This document shows positions 37,252-49,946 of a DNA stretch of 64,000 nucleotides, piece after piece. Position numbers and translations under genes: made by a program. Origin of the DNA: Pseudomonas promysalinigenes (GTDB lineage Bacteria; Pseudomonadota; Gammaproteobacteria; Pseudomonadales; Pseudomonadaceae); contig NZ_CP077094.1 of the NCBI RefSeq assembly GCF_014269025.2, positions 868,001-932,000 on the forward strand, given 5' to 3'. Every line of letters starts with the position of its first letter. Positions within the stretch are counted from its first letter, which is position 1. Below the pieces are notes generated by a model, which was not told where the DNA came from, searched no databases, and worked only from the letters and a program-made list of their open reading frames with translations.

Positions 37252-37623
37252 TCAGCATTCGAAGGCGTTTTTCAGCCATTGAAGCGGCCTGCCGGCATGC
37301 TGGCTGCCCTGCAGGGCGACAACGTCGAAGCGGCAGGGGTGATCGGCCCAGCGGGGCTCCTTCTGCAGGAACGAAGTGGCGGCGAGCACCAGCCGTTTCT
37401 GCTTGCGCCCGTCAATGCTGCCGAGGGCGCCACCGAAGCCCGCATGTAGCCGATAGCGGACTTCGACGAATACTACTGTATCGGCATCGAGCATGACCAG
37501 ATCAAGCTCGCCGCCTTTGCACCGCCAATTGCGCGCCAGCAGTTTCAAGCCTTGCCCTTGAAGGTGTTCAAGGGCCTGGGCTTCTGCTGCCTGGCCAGCG
37601 CTGCCGGGCGATGCACGGTGCAT
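37252..37623 (-). CDS. yraN: UPF0102 family protein YraN
   Basis: A 123-residue protein with the nuclease-like core of the UPF0102 family: LARNWRCKGGELDLVMLDADTVVFVEVR (about 28-55; the E-L-D and E-V-R residues correspond to the predicted restriction-endonuclease-like active site). Its biological role is unknown. The ATG at 37623 overlaps the lpoA stop by one base (TGATG), so translation is coupled. The frame is open for 18 codons upstream, inside lpoA, which is not family-like. Confidence 0.92.
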   Translation of the reverse strand: MHRASPGSAGQAAEAQALEHLQGQGLKLLARNWRCKGGELDLVMLDADTVVFVEVRYRLHAGFGGALGSIDGRKQKRLVLAATSFLQKEPRWADHPCRFDVVALQGSQHAGRPLQWLKNAFEC

Positions 37624-39440
37624 CAGCGTGAGGTGTCCGGCAGGCGCTTGACCTGGCCGCCGGAGAACTCGGCCCACGGCAGTTGGCGCTCGACGCGCTG
37701 GTTTGCATTGATGCTGAGGCTGCCAGACAGGCCTTGTACACGGTTGTCCGGCAGTGCCTTGAGCTGGCCCAGGCGAGGCGCCAGGCTGTAGGCATCAACG
37801 CCCATGGCGTACAGGCGGCCCAGGCTTCCTGCGGCTTGAGGCCACTGCTGCACTACCTGCTGGCGCAGGCTGTTGCTGGTGTCGAGCAGCCACGGCGTTT
37901 CGCAGAAGCGAATGCCGTTCATGTCGTTGTACTGGTTCACGTCACCGCTGGCGCTGTACAGATTCGAGGTGGCGTAGACCGGCACGTCGCCAGCGTACTG
38001 GAAGTTCAGGGTGGGTTTGATTTGCTGCGCCTGCTGCGGAGTAGAGGCGAGGAAGATGAAATCGATGTCCTGGCGGCGCGACGGCTGCGCGGCGATGTTG
38101 CCACCAACCGTACTTTGCAGGCTCTGGGCGCGGCCTTCACTCTGGCGCAGTTGGAACAGGTTGGCGATCTGCTGGGCCAGGGCTACTGGTTGCGCGATAC
38201 GTTCAGCAGCGACGATGGTACCGCCATTGCCTTCCCAGTCCTGACGGAAAGCGGCCAGCACTCGGTCGCCCCACTCACCGCTCGGCACCAGGGCTGCGGC
38301 TCGGACCAAGCCATCGGCACGGGCGCGGCGTGACACTTCGCGCGCTTCGTCTTCGGCAGCCAGACCGAATTGGAATAGTTGCGGCGGCGCCTTTTGGCCT
38401 GCGTCGGCGTAGTTCAGGGCCAGGGTGGTGATTGGCAGCTGAGGGTTGCCGGCAAGTTGCTTGACCAACGGCTTTTCCAGCGGGCCGACAACCAACTGTA
38501 CGCCGTCCGCCTGGGCCTGGCGATAGAAGGCGTCCAGCGAGCCAATACGCGAGCTGTCATAGACCTGAACCGCCGGCGCTTGCCCGCCGGCCTGCTGAGC
38601 CTGGAAGTGGGCGGCCATGAAGCCGTCACGCAAGGCACGGGCAACGCCCGCCAACGGGCCTTCCTGAGGCAGGAGCAGGGCGATTTTGGTCAGTGGCTGG
38701 CTAGCCAGCTCTTTGAGTTTGGTCAGCGCCGTGGGTAGCTGCTTGGCGGCTGGGTGATCAGGGTGCTGCTGGCGCCAGGCATCGATGGCAGCCTGTTGCT
38801 GCTCTAGGGTGCCCGCGCTTTTGACGGCCAGCGCGAGACTGGTCCAGCCGGCCAGTACGGCGTTGTTGGCAGGTTGCTGCAGCTGTTCGGCTGGTAACGA
38901 GGCGACCAGGGCCCAGATCGCATCGTTGTTGGCGCTGGCGGCTTCGGCGCTTAGCAGTGCGCCGAGCAATACCCGTTGCTGAGCCGCTGCCAGGGACTGG
39001 CCGTCTGCCTCGAGGGCGGCGGCGTGGACGCTGTAGGTGCGCACCTGCTGCTGCTCAGGCAGCTCTGCGATGTGCTGCAAGCTTGGGTGGGACAAGGCGG
39101 CCAGGGCGGCCTTGGGCTGATTGCGGCTCATGGCCAGTTCCGCGCCCAGGGTGGCGGCGAAAATCTGCTGTGCCGGCTTGAGCGTGTCCATCGGCACCTG
39201 CTCGAGGATGCGTGCGGCGCGTGGGAAGTCCTTCTGCTTGTAGGCCAGGTCGGCAGCGCTCAGGCGCAGCAGAGCCGCATCCTCGGCGGATTTGCTGTTG
39301 TCGGCCTTTTCGAGCAGTTGCTCGATGCTGGCATCGGGGGTGCGTGGCAGTTCGCCCAGGCTGGATGAGGGCGAACTGGCACAAGCTGCCAGCAGAGCAG
39401 CGAAGCAGAGGGCTGTTAACAGCCGCAGGCAAGCGATCAT
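37623..39440 (-). CDS. lpoA: Penicillin-binding protein activator LpoA
   Basis: A 605-residue outer-membrane lipoprotein that reaches through the periplasm to stimulate the peptidoglycan synthase PBP1a. The signal ends with lipobox LAAC (Cys20). The N-terminal part (about 30-240) is TPR-like and alanine- and glutamine-rich. The C-terminal part (about 255-590) is a periplasmic-binding-protein fold, with KIALLLPQEGPLAGVARALRDGF and the later IDFIFLASTPQQAQQIKPTL. It is the first gene of lpoA-yraN-diaA-dolP on the minus strand and diverges from rsmI. Confidence 0.94.
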   Translation of the reverse strand: MIACLRLLTALCFAALLAACASSPSSSLGELPRTPDASIEQLLEKADNSKSAEDAALLRLSAADLAYKQKDFPRAARILEQVPMDTLKPAQQIFAATLGAELAMSRNQPKAALAALSHPSLQHIAELPEQQQVRTYSVHAAALEADGQSLAAAQQRVLLGALLSAEAASANNDAIWALVASLPAEQLQQPANNAVLAGWTSLALAVKSAGTLEQQQAAIDAWRQQHPDHPAAKQLPTALTKLKELASQPLTKIALLLPQEGPLAGVARALRDGFMAAHFQAQQAGGQAPAVQVYDSSRIGSLDAFYRQAQADGVQLVVGPLEKPLVKQLAGNPQLPITTLALNYADAGQKAPPQLFQFGLAAEDEAREVSRRARADGLVRAAALVPSGEWGDRVLAAFRQDWEGNGGTIVAAERIAQPVALAQQIANLFQLRQSEGRAQSLQSTVGGNIAAQPSRRQDIDFIFLASTPQQAQQIKPTLNFQYAGDVPVYATSNLYSASGDVNQYNDMNGIRFCETPWLLDTSNSLRQQVVQQWPQAAGSLGRLYAMGVDAYSLAPRLGQLKALPDNRVQGLSGSLSINANQRVERQLPWAEFSGGQVKRLPDTSR

Positions 39441-39628
39441 GTAATGGTCCTGTTACTCGATCAAGTTGGCCGGCAATTGTACCCAAGCAGTGGCCAGGGC
39501 GCGATCCGCCGTTAGCGAAACCTTCACTATAGGCGCCAGGGTGACGGCTGCCGATGAAGTTCTTTGCGCCCTGTTGCTGGTGCTCGGGCTACAATGGCGC
39601 CTTTGATCCGAAAGGCAGGGTGTGTGCA

Positions 39629-40504
39629 GTGACTGATGTGGCCGGGACTTCGAAATCCACCGTGGGGACGCTTTACGTGGTCGCGACCCCTATCGGCAAT
39701 CTGGACGATATGAGTGCAAGGGCGCTCAAGGTGCTGGCCGATGTCTCCCTGATCGCCGCCGAGGACACCCGCCACTCGGTTCGTCTGCTGCAACATTTCG
39801 GTATCGATACGCCCCTGGCGGCTTGTCATGAGCACAACGAGCGCGATGAAGGCGGTCGCTTCATCACCAAGTTGCTGGCAGGCGAAGATGTGGCGCTGGT
39901 GTCCGATGCTGGAACACCGTTGATTTCCGACCCCGGCTACCATTTGGTGCGTCAGGCGCGGGCGGCGGGTGTCAGCGTAGTGCCGGTGCCTGGGGCGTGC
40001 GCGCTGATTGCCGCGCTGTCCGCTGCGGGCCTGCCGTCGGATCGTTTCATCTTCGAGGGTTTTCTGCCGGCCAAAGCTGCTGGGCGCCGGGCGCGCCTGG
40101 AGCAAGTACGGGAGGAGCCGCGCACCCTGATCTTCTACGAGGCGCCGCACCGCATCCTGGAGTGCCTGGAAGACATGGAGTTGGTGTTCGGTGGTGATCG
40201 TCCGGCGCTGCTGGCCCGCGAGCTGACCAAAACCTTCGAAACCCTCAAAGGCCTGCCGCTGGCCGACCTGCGTGCTTTCGTCGCCGCTGATAGCAACCAG
40301 CAGCGGGGCGAGTGCGTTGTGCTGGTAGGTGGCTGGACGGCGCCTGAAGGGGAGCAGACGATCAGTGCTGAGGCGCAGCGTGTACTGGACTTGCTGCTGG
40401 CCGAACTGCCGCTGAAAAGAGCCGCAGCATTGGCGGCAGAAATTACCGGCGTACGTAAGAATCTGCTTTATCAGGCCGCCCTCGATAAACAGAAAACCCA
40501 GTAG
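39629..40504 (+). CDS. rsmI: 16S rRNA (cytidine-1402-2'-O)-methyltransferase RsmI
   Basis: RsmI methylates the ribose of C1402 in 16S rRNA, using S-adenosylmethionine, in the decoding centre. The product is 291 residues from the GTG at 39629 (VTDVAGTSKSTVGTLYVVAT), with AGGCAGGG upstream; GTG 39620 and an ATG at 39554 are in frame but give an unusual N-terminus. Tetrapyrrole-methylase-like motifs are present: VVATPIGNLDDMS, AAEDTRHS, LVSDAGTPLISDPGYHLV and FYEAPHRI. It diverges from lpoA, as in many gammaproteobacteria, and is followed by rnpB 67 bases later. Confidence 0.93.
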   Translation: MTDVAGTSKSTVGTLYVVATPIGNLDDMSARALKVLADVSLIAAEDTRHSVRLLQHFGIDTPLAACHEHNERDEGGRFITKLLAGEDVALVSDAGTPLISDPGYHLVRQARAAGVSVVPVPGACALIAALSAAGLPSDRFIFEGFLPAKAAGRRARLEQVREEPRTLIFYEAPHRILECLEDMELVFGGDRPALLARELTKTFETLKGLPLADLRAFVAADSNQQRGECVVLVGGWTAPEGEQTISAEAQRVLDLLLAELPLKRAAALAAEITGVRKNLLYQAALDKQKTQ

Positions 40505-40571
40505 TGGCTTTATGACATAGTTCACGGTATTGCTTGTTCTTGCGCGCGCGTGCCGTTAACCTTGTCGGCGG

Positions 40572-40934
40572 AGAGTCGATTGGACAGTCGCTGCCGTCTT
40601 TTGTTCCGCAAAAGATCGGGGGAGGAAAGTCCGGGCTCCACAGGGCAGAGTGCCAGGTAACGCCTGGGAGGCGCGAGCCTACGGAAAGTGCCACAGAAAA
40701 CAACCGCCTAAGCACTTCGGTGCCGGTAAGGGTGAAAAGGTGCGGTAAGAGCGCACCGCGCGGCTGGCAACAGTCCGTGGCTAGGTAAACCCCACTCGGA
40801 GCAAGACCAAATAGGGTTCCATCAGGCGTGGCCCGCGTCGGAACCGGGTAGGTTGCTAGAGGCGTCCAGTGATGGCCGTCGTAGAGGAATGACTGTCCTC
40901 GACAAAACCCGGCTTACAGATCGACTCTCCACCT
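40572..40934 (+). ncRNA. rnpB: RNase P RNA (M1 RNA, class A)
   Basis: The sequence begins AGAGTCGATTGGACAGTCGC and ends near AGATCGACTCTCCACCT, whose ends pair (AGAGTCGA with TCGACTCT) as helix P1. The conserved core is visible: GAGGAAAGTCCGGGCTCCAC (40621-40640 area), ACAGAAAACAACCGCC, and GGTAAACCCCACTCGGAGCA followed by AGACCAAATAGGG. It is the catalytic RNA that matures tRNA 5' ends. The gene position after rsmI and before mraZ is the usual pseudomonad order. Ends are given to within a few bases. No clear intrinsic terminator follows. Confidence 0.96.
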
Positions 40935-41136
40935 CTTCACTTCCTGCTTGAATCGATAGCAGATCCCTCTGGGTAATACCAAAAAGATCTTACTCTTAAT
41001 AAATTACTTTAACTTCGAACGGCATCCGTTTGAGTGGGTTTGATTTTGCTCGTGTTTTTTTCTTCCTGGCAGTCCTTCCTGGTTGCTTTGTTGCGCTAAA
41101 TCTCGGTCCTGTAAGGGTTTTCCTTATGAACGTGCC
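40935..41136. other. Gap between rnpB and the mraZ promoter
   Basis: About 200 bases with no convincing gene. A minus-strand open frame at 40996-41208 runs through the mraZ promoter and has no ribosome site or homology. The section 40970-41060 is AT-rich (AATAAATTACTTTAACTT) and may act as an upstream promoter element or hold the rnpB 3' end. Confidence 0.5.
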
Positions 41137-41166
41137 TTGACGGTGCAGCGGGCGGATTCCTATAGT
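41137..41166 (+). promoter_or_regulatory. Sigma-70 promoter of the dcw cluster (Pmra)
   Basis: TTGACG (41137-41142) and TATAGT (41161-41166) are separated by 18 bases. Both hexamers are close to consensus, and the start would fall near 41173, directly before the MraZ boxes. Confidence 0.8.
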
Positions 41167-41174
41167 GTGCGCAA

Positions 41175-41199
41175 GTGGCAGAAAGTGGGATGAAGTGGG
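41175..41199 (+). promoter_or_regulatory. MraZ operator: three GTGGN repeats with 10-base period
   Basis: GTGGC (41175), GTGGG (41185) and GTGGG (41195) are spaced exactly ten bases apart, the architecture of MraZ boxes. Placed just downstream of the promoter start, bound MraZ should repress the whole cluster. Confidence 0.85.
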
Positions 41200-41241
41200 T
41201 TTTCCCACCCAAAAAAGATAACATTGTGGGGGATCGCTACC

Positions 41242-41697
41242 GTGTTTCGCGGAGCCAACGCCGTTAGTCTCGATGCCAAGGGCCGTCTCGCCATGCCGAG
41301 CCGGTATCGTGACGAGCTCGATTCGCGGTGCAATGGTCAGCTGATCGTAACCATCGACGCAGTCGACCCCTGCTTATGTGTTTATCCCCTCGATGAGTGG
41401 GAGCAGATAGAAGCCAAGTTGCGCGCCTTGCCATCGTTACGTGAGGAAAACCGCCGCCTGCAGCGCTTGCTGATCGGCAATGCGGTTGATCTGGAGCTCG
41501 ATGGCAGTGGCCGCTTTCTGGTGCCGCCCCGCCTGCGTGAGTACGCCAAGCTGGACAAGAAGGCGATGCTGGTAGGGCAACTGAACAAATTCCAGCTGTG
41601 GGATGAGGATGCCTGGAACGCGGTTTCGGCAGCCGATCTTGCAGCTATCCAACAACCGGGCGCCATGCCCGACGATTTGCGTGACCTGATCCTGTGA
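41242..41697 (+). CDS. mraZ: Transcriptional regulator MraZ
   Basis: A 151-residue AbrB-like DNA-binding protein that represses its own cluster. The start is the GTG at 41242 ([20 protein letters not shown]), with GGGGGAT upstream; the frame is open six codons further. Two SpoVT/AbrB swapped-hairpin repeats are visible: [20 protein letters not shown] (about 4-23) and [20 protein letters not shown] (about 80-99). MraZ oligomers bind the direct repeats seen at 41175-41199. It overlaps rsmH by four bases. Confidence 0.95.
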   Translation: MFRGANAVSLDAKGRLAMPSRYRDELDSRCNGQLIVTIDAVDPCLCVYPLDEWEQIEAKLRALPSLREENRRLQRLLIGNAVDLELDGSGRFLVPPRLREYAKLDKKAMLVGQLNKFQLWDEDAWNAVSAADLAAIQQPGAMPDDLRDLIL

Positions 41698-42637
41698 CCA
41701 TAGATAGCGGCTTCAACCACATCACCGTCCTGCTCGATGAAGCTGTCGAGGCATTGGCCCTGCGCGCCGACGGTTGCTATCTCGACGGCACCTTCGGGCG
41801 CGGCGGTCATAGCCGCCTGATCCTCAGTAAGCTTGGGCCGCAAGGGCGGCTGCTGGGCTTCGACAAAGATCCTCAAGCGATTGCCACTGGGCAAGCGCTG
41901 GCGGCCGAAGACGGCCGCTTTGTCATTGTGCAGCGCAGTTTTGCAGAGCTGGGCGCGGAAGTGGCCGAGCGCGGCCTCGCGGGCAAAGTCAGTGGCATCC
42001 TGCTGGACCTGGGCGTTTCATCGCCTCAGTTGGATGACCCCGAGCGCGGCTTCAGCTTCCTTAATGATGGCCCGTTGGACATGCGCATGAACCCTGGCCA
42101 AGGCATCAGTGCTGCTGAGTTCATTGCCACTGCGTCTGCCGAAGAAATCGCCCGTGTGTTCAAAGAATACGGCGAAGAGCGCTTTGCCGGGCGCATGGCG
42201 CGCGCTGTGGTCGAGCGTCGCGAGAAGCAGCCTTTCACTCGCACCGCTGACTTGGCTGAAGTGCTAAAGGTCGCCAACCCTGCCTGGGAAAAGGGCAAGA
42301 ACCCGGCAACCCGTGCCTTCCAAGGGCTGCGCATCCACGTCAACAACGAATTGGGTGATCTGGAAGCTGGCCTGGACGCTGCGCTCGATGCCTTGGAAGT
42401 GGGCGGCCGCCTGGCGGTCATCAGCTTCCACTCTCTGGAAGACCGCATCGTCAAACTGTTCATGCGCAAGCTGGTCAAGGGCGAAGCTGATAATTTGCCG
42501 CGCAACCTGCCCGTACAGCACAAGGCATTCGAGCCAAAGATCAAGCTGATCGGCAAGGCTCAATTTGCCAGCGAAGCCGAACTCAAGGCCAACCCGCGGT
42601 CGCGCAGCGCCGTGATGCGAGTGGCGGAGAAACTTCG

Positions 42638-42641
<4 letters not shown>
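41694..42641 (+). CDS. rsmH: 16S rRNA (cytosine-1402-N4)-methyltransferase RsmH
   Basis: RsmH (MraW) methylates N4 of C1402 in 16S rRNA, the same nucleotide whose ribose is modified by RsmI, also encoded in this window. The 315-residue protein starts with GTG ([20 protein letters not shown]) overlapping the mraZ stop. S-adenosylmethionine-binding motifs: [16 protein letters not shown] (about 29-44), [14 protein letters not shown], and MRMNPGQG. The C-terminal [11 protein letters not shown] segment is conserved. It is the second gene of the dcw cluster. Confidence 0.97.
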
Positions 42642-46143
<3,502 letters not shown>

Positions 46144-46151
<8 letters not shown>

Positions 46152-47511
46152 GCCTATGACCCTCAGCCAGTTGACCGGTGCGTTGAATGCACGCTTGATA
46201 GGCGCCGACGCGACCTTTACAGGTGTCAGCATCGACAGCCGCAGCGTTGCTCCTGGCCAGCTCTTCGTCGCCCTGACCGGGCCACGTTTCGATGGCCATG
46301 ACTACCTGGCGGACGTAACGGCCAAAGGCGCCGTGGCGGCTTTGGTCGAGCGCGAAATCGTCGATGTCGCGCTGCCTCAGCTGCTGGTCGCCGACTGCCG
46401 CGTTGCACTTGGCCAGCTTGCAGCCCTGAACCGCGCGGCATTCGACAAGCCGGTCGTTGCTATCACGGGCTCCAGCGGCAAGACCACGGTCAAGGAAATG
46501 CTCGCCAGCATTCTGCGCACTCGCGGGTTGGTGCACGCCACCCGGGGCAACCTTAACAACGACCTAGGCGCCCCTTTGACGCTGTTGGAAATCGCGCCTG
46601 AACACAGCGCTGCGGTGATCGAACTGGGCGCTTCGCGCATCGGCGAAATCCGCTACACCGTGGGCCTGACCCAGCCGCATGTGGTGATCATCAATAATGC
46701 TGGCACTGCCCACGTGGGCGAATTCGGTGGCCCTGAAAAGATCGTCGAAGCCAAAGGCGAGATTCTAGAAGGCCTGGGCGAGGGCGGCACCGCCATCCTC
46801 AATCTGGCCGACAAGGCGTTCGAAATCTGGCGCAAGCGTGCAGGCGATCACCGTATTTTCACCTTCGCACTGGATAACCCACAGGCCGACTTCCACGCCA
46901 GCGAAATCGGCTGCGACGCCCGTGGTTGCCCGTCTTTCACCCTGCATGGCCCAGAAGGCAGCGTGCCGGTGCAACTCAACCTGCTGGGCACTCACAACGT
47001 CAGCAATGCGCTGGCCGCCGCCGCCGCTGCCCACGCCGTTGGTCTGAGCCTGAGCGGTATCGCTGCAGGGCTCAATGCCGTGCAACCGGTCAAGGGCCGC
47101 ACCGTGGTGCAGATCGCGCCCAATGGGGTGCGGGTCATCGATGACAGCTACAACGCAAATCCCACCTCGATGTGCGCGGCCATTGATATACTCGCCAGCT
47201 TTTCCGGGCGCACCGTTCTGGTGCTCGGGGATATCGGCGAATTGGGTCAGTGGGCGGAGGAAGGCCACCGGCAGGTGGGCGACTATGCACGCGGTAAGGT
47301 GGATGCCGTTTATGCAACGGGCTCCAACATGGCTCATGCGGTCAAGGCGTTCGGCGCCGATGGCCGTCATTTCGCTACTCAAGCTGAACTGATCGATGCC
47401 GTTCGCGCAGAGACTGCCAGCGACACCACAATCTTGATCAAGGGCTCGCGCAGCGCTGCGATGGAAAACGTCGTGGCGGCATTGTGCGGTGCCAGCGGGG
47501 AGAAACATTAA
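46144..47511 (+). CDS. murF: UDP-MurNAc-pentapeptide synthetase MurF
   Basis: Adds D-Ala-D-Ala to the UDP-MurNAc-tripeptide, completing the stem peptide. The 455-residue protein has the P-loop [13 protein letters not shown] (107-119), the ATP-binding [12 protein letters not shown] region and the C-terminal domain with [11 protein letters not shown]. The substrate D-Ala-D-Ala comes from DdlB, encoded 7 kb further along the same cluster. The stop TAA shares one base with the mraY start. Confidence 0.97.
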
Positions 47512-48593
47512 TGCTGCTGCTGTTGGCCGAGTATCTGCAACAGTTCTATAAGGGCTTCGCAGTCTTTCAGTACCTGTCCCTGCGCGGGATTCTTGGCGTG
47601 CTGACTGCGTTGTCGCTGGCGCTGTGGCTAGGGCCGTGGATGATTCGTACCCTGCAGATTCGTCAGATCGGGCAGGCCGTTCGTAACGACGGCCCGCAAT
47701 CGCACCTGTCCAAATCCGGCACCCCGACCATGGGTGGCGCTTTGATTCTGTCTGCAATCGGCGTCAGCACCCTGTTGTGGGCCGACCTGTCCAATCGCTA
47801 CGTGTGGACCGTGCTGATCGTCACCCTGCTGTTCGGTGCCATTGGCTGGGTGGACGACTACCGTAAGGTGATCGAAAAGAACTCCCGTGGCTTGCCGAGC
47901 CGCTGGAAGTATTTCTGGCAATCGGTGTTCGGTCTTGGCGCGGCGCTGTTCCTGTACATGACTGCGCCTACCAGCGTAGAAACCACGCTGATCGTACCGT
48001 TTCTCAAAGACGTCACCATCCCATTGGGTGTCGGCTTCGTGGTACTGACCTATTTCGTCATCGTCGGCTCCAGCAACGCGGTCAACCTGACCGATGGCCT
48101 GGATGGCCTGGCGATCATGCCGACCGTGATGGTCGGTGGTGCCTTGGGCATCTTCTGCTACCTCTCGGGTAACGTGAAGTTCGCCGAATACCTGCTGATC
48201 CCTTACGTACCAGGTTCGGGCGAGCTGATCGTGTTCTGCGGTGCGCTGATCGGTGCTGGCCTTGGCTTTTTGTGGTTCAACACCTACCCGGCTCAGGTGT
48301 TCATGGGCGACGTCGGCGCACTGGCCCTGGGCGCAGCCTTGGGCACCATCGCGGTGATCGTGCGTCAGGAAATCGTGTTGTTCATCATGGGCGGCATCTT
48401 CGTGATGGAAACCTTGTCGGTGGTGATCCAGGTTGCCTCGTTCAAGCTCACCGGCAAGCGTGTGTTCCGCATGGCGCCGATTCACCATCACTTTGAACTC
48501 AAGGGCTGGCCTGAGCCACGCGTGATCGTCCGTTTCTGGATCATCACCGTGATTCTGGTTCTGATCGGCCTCGCCACCCTGAAACTGAGGTAG
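47511..48593 (+). CDS. mraY: Phospho-MurNAc-pentapeptide translocase MraY
   Basis: MraY transfers phospho-MurNAc-pentapeptide to undecaprenyl phosphate, making lipid I at the inner membrane. The 360-residue product has about ten membrane segments. Catalytic motifs are WVDDYRKV (DDxxK, about 115-122), [10 protein letters not shown] (about 190-199) and the HHHFE segment near the end ([10 protein letters not shown]). The ATG at 47511 ([16 protein letters not shown]) is selected; the longer frame begins within murF. Only six bases separate it from murD. Confidence 0.97.
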   Translation: MLLLLAEYLQQFYKGFAVFQYLSLRGILGVLTALSLALWLGPWMIRTLQIRQIGQAVRNDGPQSHLSKSGTPTMGGALILSAIGVSTLLWADLSNRYVWTVLIVTLLFGAIGWVDDYRKVIEKNSRGLPSRWKYFWQSVFGLGAALFLYMTAPTSVETTLIVPFLKDVTIPLGVGFVVLTYFVIVGSSNAVNLTDGLDGLAIMPTVMVGGALGIFCYLSGNVKFAEYLLIPYVPGSGELIVFCGALIGAGLGFLWFNTYPAQVFMGDVGALALGAALGTIAVIVRQEIVLFIMGGIFVMETLSVVIQVASFKLTGKRVFRMAPIHHHFELKGWPEPRVIVRFWIITVILVLIGLATLKLR

Positions 48594-48599
48594 AAAAGC

Positions 48600-49946
48600 G
48601 TGTCATTGATCGCTTCCGACCAATTCCGCATCGTTGTCGGCCTCGGCAAGAGCGGCATGTCCCTGGTTCGCTTCCTGGCGAGCCGGGGCATCGCCTTTGC
48701 GGTCGCCGACACCCGCGAACAACCGCCGGAACTGGAAACCCTGCGCCGTGATTACCCGCAGGTGGAAGTACGTTGTGGTGAACTGGACGTGGACTTCCTG
48801 TGCCGCGCCAATGAGCTGTACGTGAGCCCTGGCCTGGCCTTGGCCACCCCAGCCCTGCAGCAGGCTGCCGCACGTGGCGTGCAGCTGTCGGGTGACATCG
48901 AGCTATTCGCACGCCACGCCAAGGCGCCGATCGTGGCGATCAGCGGTTCCAATGCCAAAAGCACCGTGACCACCCTGGTTGGCGACATGGCCGCCAAAGC
49001 CGGAAAGCGGGTGGCCGTAGGCGGCAACCTGGGTACCCCGGCATTGGATCTGCTCAGCGATGACGTGGAGCTTTACGTGCTGGAACTGTCGAGCTTCCAA
49101 CTGGAAACCACCGACCAGCTCAACGCCGAAGTTGCCACCGTGTTGAACATCAGCGAAGACCACATGGACCGCTACAGTGGGCTGCCTGCCTATCACCTGG
49201 CCAAGCACAGGATCTTCCGCGGCGCCCGTCAGGTCGTGGTAAACCGCCAGGATGCTCTGAGCCGGCCGCTGCCGGTAGAGGGCCGTCCCTGCTTCACCTT
49301 CGGCCTTAATCAACCCGACTTCAAAGCGTTCGGCCTGCGTGAAGTCGACGGCGAGAAGTACCTGGCCTATGAATTCCAAGCGCTGCTGCCTGTACGCGAA
49401 TTGAAGATCCGCGGCGCTCACAACCACAGCAACGCTCTGGCGGCTTTGGCGCTGGGGCATGCTGCTGGCCTGCCGTTCGCACCGATGCTTGAGGCGCTGC
49501 GTGAGTTCAAGGGGCTGGCCCATCGCTGCCAGTGGGTCCGTGAGCGCAATGGCGTGAACTGGTACGACGACTCCAAAGCTACCAACGTCGGTGCTGCATT
49601 GGCGGCGATCGAGGGCCTGGGCGCGGATATCGATGGCAAGCTGGTGCTGATTGCAGGTGGCGACGGCAAGGGGGCAGACTTTGCCGCCCTGCGCGAGCCT
49701 GTCGAGCGTTACTGCCGTGCCGTGGTGCTGCTGGGCCGCGATGCCGAGCGCCTGGCCCAGGCACTGGGTGAAGGCATACCGCTGGTGCGTGTTCAGACCC
49801 TGGGCGAGGCCGTTGAGCAATGCGCCCAACTGGCACAGGCAGGTGATGCCGTGCTGCTGTCGCCTGCGTGCGCCAGCCTCGACATGTTCAAGAATTTCGA
49901 AGAGCGTGGGCGCCTGTTCGCCCAGGCGGCGGGGGAGCTGGCATGA
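48600..49946 (+). CDS. murD: UDP-MurNAc-L-alanine:D-glutamate ligase MurD
   Basis: Adds D-glutamate to UDP-MurNAc-L-Ala. The 448-residue protein begins with GTG (VSLIASDQFRIVVGLGKSGM). The P-loop reads SGSNAKSTVTT (115-125), where GTNGKST is most common; the lysine and serine/threonine needed for ATP are kept. Other motifs: SSFQLETT, NISEDHMDRY, and WYDDSKATN. It overlaps ftsW by four bases, so the two are translationally coupled. Confidence 0.96.
   Translation: MSLIASDQFRIVVGLGKSGMSLVRFLASRGIAFAVADTREQPPELETLRRDYPQVEVRCGELDVDFLCRANELYVSPGLALATPALQQAAARGVQLSGDIELFARHAKAPIVAISGSNAKSTVTTLVGDMAAKAGKRVAVGGNLGTPALDLLSDDVELYVLELSSFQLETTDQLNAEVATVLNISEDHMDRYSGLPAYHLAKHRIFRGARQVVVNRQDALSRPLPVEGRPCFTFGLNQPDFKAFGLREVDGEKYLAYEFQALLPVRELKIRGAHNHSNALAALALGHAAGLPFAPMLEALREFKGLAHRCQWVRERNGVNWYDDSKATNVGAALAAIEGLGADIDGKLVLIAGGDGKGADFAALREPVERYCRAVVLLGRDAERLAQALGEGIPLVRVQTLGEAVEQCAQLAQAGDAVLLSPACASLDMFKNFEERGRLFAQAAGELA

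Noticed and set aside
40443..40788. Open frames inside rnpB on both strands
   Set aside because: The region is clearly RNase P RNA by its conserved core and pairing ends.
40996..41208. Minus-strand 70-codon frame between rnpB and mraZ
   Set aside because: It runs through the mraZ promoter and operator, has no ribosome site and no homology.
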